DNA of 9,894 nucleotides from a bacterium (GTDB lineage Bacteria; Latescibacterota; UBA2968; GCA-2709665), in contig JAQCGA010000102.1 of assembly GCA_027619145.1 (NCBI GenBank), positions 1-9,894 of the forward strand, read 5' to 3'. The notes beneath the pieces were generated by a model. That model was not told where the DNA came from. It did not search any database and worked only from the letters and a program-made list of their open reading frames with translations. The first letter of the stretch is position 1, and every line of letters begins with the position of its first letter. A program made the translations under genes and the position numbers. Of this stretch, positions 8,001-9,894 are shown one piece after another.

Positions 8001-8182
8001 TTTACAATGTGCTGGGCCAACAGATTCGCACGCTGCTGCACGAGGTACGGGTAGCGGGGTATTATCACGCGGTCTGGGATGGGAAAGATGCGTTTGGAAA
8101 TCAGGTTTCCAGTGGTGTGTATTTCTATCGTCTGGTCAGTAATGGGCATATGCAGACGAAGCGGATGCTGCTGTTGAAATAG
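2021..8182 (+). CDS. Giant secreted multidomain protein with cohesin, dockerin-like and T9SS sorting domains
   Basis: This 2053-residue protein is probably exported and then displayed on or released from the cell surface by the type IX system. Residues 1-28 are a signal peptide (basic start, hydrophobic core, A-P-A end). Residues 30-192 are a beta-rich region I do not recognise. Then come two HYDIN/choice-of-anchor-like domains (193-306, 308-413), four cadherin/Ig-like repeats of about 100 residues (416-810), a PKD domain (811-888, W-D-F-G at 843) and two E-Y-F-x-D repeats (902-970, 979-1046). After these come a fifth cadherin-like repeat (1055-1147), four PPC-like domains (1156-1583), a cohesin-like domain (1592-1735), a dockerin-like pair of calcium loops (1747-1802), a second cohesin-like domain (1826-1955) and a C-terminal T9SS/FlgD-Ig-like domain (about 1963-2053). 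No catalytic domain is visible. The role is most likely adhesion or scaffolding. The reading frame is unbroken and a strong terminator follows. Domain names rest on pattern recognition and borders are approximate. Confidence 0.88.
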   Translation: MRFETTCRRAFCLALLVGLVDTVMPAPAPGQPRNIEITGPIKIRDVGTRQDLPLNNPEMIVEMEYEITVKVRNNSVVAEGPFATRRDHVYLRGYISMVEEPTRLGKVHQFAHELRESAGSSTQKYNMGRGDVYVDRGKEVEIKFKIKIPLDEVSLLVKPEGYLFVAAYEYRSAFRGEQEAVTKPIKIRLSSGLEFSADRLDFGEVKIGERAQKTITVSRRGDPLIMRYGNVNPSDKGFSVVTGQNIALREDRPAVVTVLFKPDSPGQKGASLTTIASLRAGGGGDQYSPLVQSASRISLAGRGVEAPLLKLSETALGFGVVEVGASGAGSFTIENPGSAALTVSGISVGGEGAGGFSLSDPPEFPLQIAPGGSARVSVVFAPDTQGEKTAQLSISHNASDAPATLSLSGTAEVVGNPPPQVVGPLEVRTVNVNETAVLSIGEVFRDPGGNPLTFTAMSSNPDTVRIVEVTGEEVRFTAVASGEAVITVTADNGQGGTAATDVSIRVNQLPKVETAILQQELTVGGAPFAQDLEAGSKVFVDPEGDALVYSVNTSDQTVVRVAIAGNGQTLEVHPLQAGTATVNVVANDGNGLTSSSFVVVVVSATPAPANQKPEAVGAISDQNLVAGGEAFVRDLVADPVVFKDSDGDPLTYSAGASDANIVRVGLVGTRLTVTPGGAGTATVSVVAGDGRGGVATLTFAVQVAAPPPENRPPTVVGAIPAIKLTIGDAAFVRDLAADPVVFGDPDGNRLTYRAQSGDESIASVRLSGTTLTVTAVTPGQTTVTVVADDGRGGSTPLNIAVQSAPRPPESPVAAFTAVPTSGTAPLTVMFGDQSSNNPTSHLWDFGEGGSDTGVQPSHTYDTPGTYTVTLTVKNDGGSDVAMRTILVEKPFELPPVEEPAPMVLAEYFADRDPGFGQGVPVALKTATFASAAFDLPTQDLQPGFHTLFVRFKDQRGDWGFARASQFYISPVDEGVVYPLAKMEYFFDGNDPGVGQATPLTVERTVELTQVFELASEGLDNGAHTVTLRAQNAAGNWGLGVSHSFEVNEIGPLDTRPVVVTPIKDQALVAGRDAVVLDLEAEPVVFRAPEGDALTYTVSSSADSVASASLKGGKLSIAPLSEGRAVITVRVDNGSGQPRPLSFGVVVSPDLDAALPLLLGQVQTGSLSSADMRRYYRLSLDSDRDIKINLSSGGKLDAVFSLYRGATPEDAVDENRIGIEIDNESSGEMERLEVFLPEGTYLVEVAAHSGADAYSLRATELRFSDVTIGKRYEGALTEINDLIYYKLTLKTSTFVVFDLTPESDLDLILNVYRGDSIADLVEDNLILDAVDEGISGEPEIVGRELDAGAYVIAVLRYDGTGGYTLALTEDPSQILPDIAVGDRREGRLSDGGGRQYYQLKVLENRLLRVAVTSNDFDARLAIYQASSLRDTSGTWAEANSGEAGAEGIQAVLTKGTYILEVSESEDSGTGAFTLEVGAVDVEAIAPGENKTGALAFPLESDFYRLQLSEAAKLRIDLTSTDADVVLTLRRANDPTGATLTNPLAFNDNFEDGTNARLSLSLVKESYLIEVGARGAGTYDLAVSKESTDLSKRGPVALDLNTETGDQGQNQTNQPLKSGDEVSIDLVATESANNLSGFQVVLSYNPEELQFGGVTVRDLFQGALPLEFSDNGTVTVSAAFLGTGVTPRESGSMAEIRFEVLEGLEGETGISLVSGEFARSTEVQQLDIGSGGAFVTIGGEGGGTGPLSPDFDGDGTVGFRDFVAFAGVFGAQSGDGRYDAKFDLTSSGDIGFSDFILFAMAYGKPVSGKPVLSKVAKGQKPGVNGGAGLLLSALESDRPDEVRVVVDVNSITHVLGYTLRLVYDPAVLAPMEAVGPGGSAFGTLESSGVALQSKPEPGQLLLADVLNPSSALTEAGRLVTLRFRVLDPTAVGRVDVVEGMTSDSKGRLNVLEGAFLEGIRALPTAFGLDQNHPNPFNPVTTITYQLPESGDVALVIYNVLGQQIRTLLHEVRVAGYYHAVWDGKDAFGNQVSSGVYFYRLVSNGHMQTKRMLLLK
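3266..4450 (+). repeat. Four cadherin/Ig-like repeats of about 100 residues in the giant protein
   Basis: Repeats start near residues 416, 507, 610 and 710. Each runs from a P-x-V-x-x-x-I opening through a V-F-x-D-x-x-G-D/N-x-L-x-Y turn to an A-T/V-x-T/S-V-V-A-D/N-D/G-G-x-G close. The acidic turn is like the calcium site of cadherin-type domains. Repeats 3 and 4 are closest in both protein and DNA (both have V-R-D-L-x-A-D-P-V-V-F), suggesting recent duplication. The first repeat is the most diverged. A fifth copy lies apart at residues 1055-1147 (5183-5461), beyond the PKD and E-Y-F repeats. Such arrays usually act as rigid spacers or adhesive stalks. Confidence 0.75.
4724..5158 (+). repeat. 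Tandem pair of E-Y-F-x-D...D-P-G-x-G-Q repeats
   Basis: Two units start 77 residues apart (near residues 902 and 979). Each opens with E-Y-F-A/F-D, then D-P-G-F/V-G-Q, and closes with a G-x-H-T-L/V-x-x-R pattern, then a G-D/N-W-G turn and a final S-x-x-F strand. The spacing and beta-strand pattern suggest one small beta-sandwich fold used twice. I recall similar segments in T9SS-exported proteins of Bacteroidota, but know no named function. Confidence 0.6.
5486..6769 (+). repeat. Four tandem PPC-like (pre-peptidase C-terminal-like) domains
   Basis: Units start near residues 1156, 1263, 1374 and 1478, about 104-111 residues apart. Each has the order G-x-x-x-x-G-x-L, an acidic or polar turn, a Y-Y-x-L or F-Y-R-L strand, an L-R/I-K-x-x-L-T/S strand, a D-x-x-L-x-L-Y/R strand and a Y-x-L/I-E-V strand. 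This is the usual PPC pattern. PPC domains normally follow secreted proteases and bind surfaces or carbohydrates. Here there is no protease, so a structural or binding role is more likely. Confidence 0.65.
6794..7885 (+). other. Cohesin-like / dockerin-like / cohesin-like block within the giant protein
   Basis: Residues 1592-1735 fit a cohesin-like beta-sandwich (V-S-I-D-L-V, G-F-Q-V-V-L-S-Y-N-P-E-E-L and I-R-F-E-V strands). Residues 1826-1955 repeat this pattern (V-R-V-V-V-D-V, G-Y-T-L-R-L-V-Y-D-P-A-V-L, L-R-F-R-V-L). Between them, residues 1747-1802 have two dockerin-type loops 33 residues apart. The first, from D1748, has acidic residues at loop positions 1, 3, 5 and 12 (D1748, D1750, D1752, D1759), as expected for calcium. 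The second, from D1781, keeps positions 1 and 12 (D1781, D1792) but has T1783 and S1785 at positions 3 and 5, so it may bind calcium poorly. Confidence 0.65.
7907..8179 (+). other. C-terminal T9SS sorting / FlgD-Ig-like domain of the giant protein
   Basis: The last 90 or so residues begin near F1964 and contain N1969-H-P-N-P-F-N-P, then T-I-T-Y-Q-L-P, V-A-L-V-I-Y-N-V-L-G-Q, an H-x-V-W-D-G-K-D turn, S-G-V-Y-F-Y-R-L and a basic end. This is the classical type A T9SS C-terminal signal, which directs passage through the outer membrane and is often cut off or lipid-linked at the surface. FlgD Ig-like folds share the pattern, so the T9SS assignment is partly inference. The signal peptide and beta-rich body fit export. 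Confidence 0.8.
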
Positions 8183-8208
8183 GGCACAGAAGTTGTGGGC
8201 AGTTGGAG

Positions 8209-8244
8209 AAACGGCGTGAACCAGCGGGTTCGCGCCGTTTTTTT
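8209..8244 (+). terminator. Rho-independent terminator of the giant gene
   Basis: AAACGGCG (8209-8216) pairs with CGCCGTTT (8233-8240), and GAACC (8218-8222) pairs with GGTTC (8227-8231) around an AGCG loop, with one T-G pair between the blocks. Four more T residues follow (8241-8244). The stem begins 26 nt after the stop codon. The opposite strand has only a short T-run, so it probably acts in the + direction only. Confidence 0.92.
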
Positions 8245-8312
8245 ATAGAGGACTTCAGGACAGTCCGTGTATCGAAATGCTGCATTCTGATGCACCAGGC
8301 GCTATTCTTATT

Positions 8313-8321
8313 TGTTATGAT
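8313..8321 (+). promoter_or_regulatory. Candidate extended -10 promoter for the activator gene
   Basis: TGTTATGAT holds a TATGAT -10 hexamer (8316-8321, one mismatch from TATAAT) with the TG-n extension just upstream. No convincing -35 lies 16-18 nt before it, which extended -10 promoters can do without. It would give a leader of about 110 nt before ATG 8441. It lies in a locally AT-rich stretch between the terminator and the activator gene. Confidence 0.35.
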
Positions 8322-8359
8322 CTTCTTTGAGATTCGCTTATCTTGCTCTCTGGCACTCT

Positions 8360-8396
8360 GCCATTGCAAGATTTTAATCCCAATCCTGCAATGCGG
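8360..8396 (+). promoter_or_regulatory. Inverted repeat upstream of the activator gene
   Basis: CATTGCA (8362-8368) and TGCAATG (8387-8393) are a perfect 7-bp inverted repeat. It extends to GCC/GGC outside (8360-8362, 8395 on) if one extra C is allowed. The spacer is 18 nt. It could be an operator for self-control of the activator or a leader hairpin. The spacing is wider than typical NtrC-type enhancer sites. Confidence 0.35.
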
Positions 8397-8440
8397 CTCC
8401 ATTCACAAGTTCCGCAACCCGATCCGTATCGAGAAATTAC

Positions 8441-9862
<1,422 letters not shown>

Positions 9863-9894
9863 CGTCCAACTTCAGTATAGCGGCTTGTTGACCT

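Noticed and set aside
8250..8266. GGACT/AGTCC inverted repeat just after the terminator
   Set aside because: It is a 5-bp stem with no T-run or other context, and may occur by chance.
9863..9894. Short tail after the activator stop codon
   Set aside because: No complete hairpin, promoter or reading frame can be supported in the remaining 32 bases.

Overview
The window carries four genes, all on the + strand. They are a free-standing response-regulator receiver domain (201-569), a secreted right-handed beta-helix protein (755-1903), a 2053-residue multidomain secreted protein (2021-8182) and an NtrC-family sigma-54-dependent activator (8441-9862). There are no RNA genes, mobile elements or CRISPR arrays that I can support.

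Organism: the giant protein ends in a type IX secretion (T9SS)/FlgD-Ig-like sorting domain with an N-H-P-N-P-F-N-P motif and an S-G-V-Y-F-Y-R-L ending. It also carries choice-of-anchor/HYDIN-like, cadherin-like, PKD, pre-peptidase (PPC), cohesin and dockerin-like modules. This mix is typical of the FCB superphylum and its uncultured relatives (Latescibacterota, KSB1, Poribacteria-like lineages). The moderately GC-rich coding sequence fits, but no taxonomic marker gene is present, so assignment below that level is a guess.

Layout: bases 1-200 hold a short hairpin plus T-run that probably ends an upstream gene. They then hold a well-spaced -24/-12 (sigma-54) promoter candidate at 88-105 and a leader hairpin in front of the receiver gene. 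Bases 570-754 are an unusually structured spacer with several hairpins, ending in two Shine-Dalgarno sites for the beta-helix gene. Bases 1904-2020 hold two nested inverted repeats before the giant gene. A strong Rho-independent terminator (8209-8244) closes that gene. Bases 8245-8440 hold an extended -10 promoter candidate and a 7-bp inverted repeat ahead of the activator gene.

How the parts may work together: the two middle genes encode exported proteins, very likely envelope or extracellular. They are flanked by two phosphorelay proteins whose receiver domains are of the same NtrC type. The sigma-54 promoter candidate in front of the first three genes and the sigma-54 activator behind them suggest a local circuit in which the activator switches on the receiver and surface-protein genes. 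No sensor kinase lies in the window, so the input signal is unknown. The circuit is an inference from layout and promoter match.
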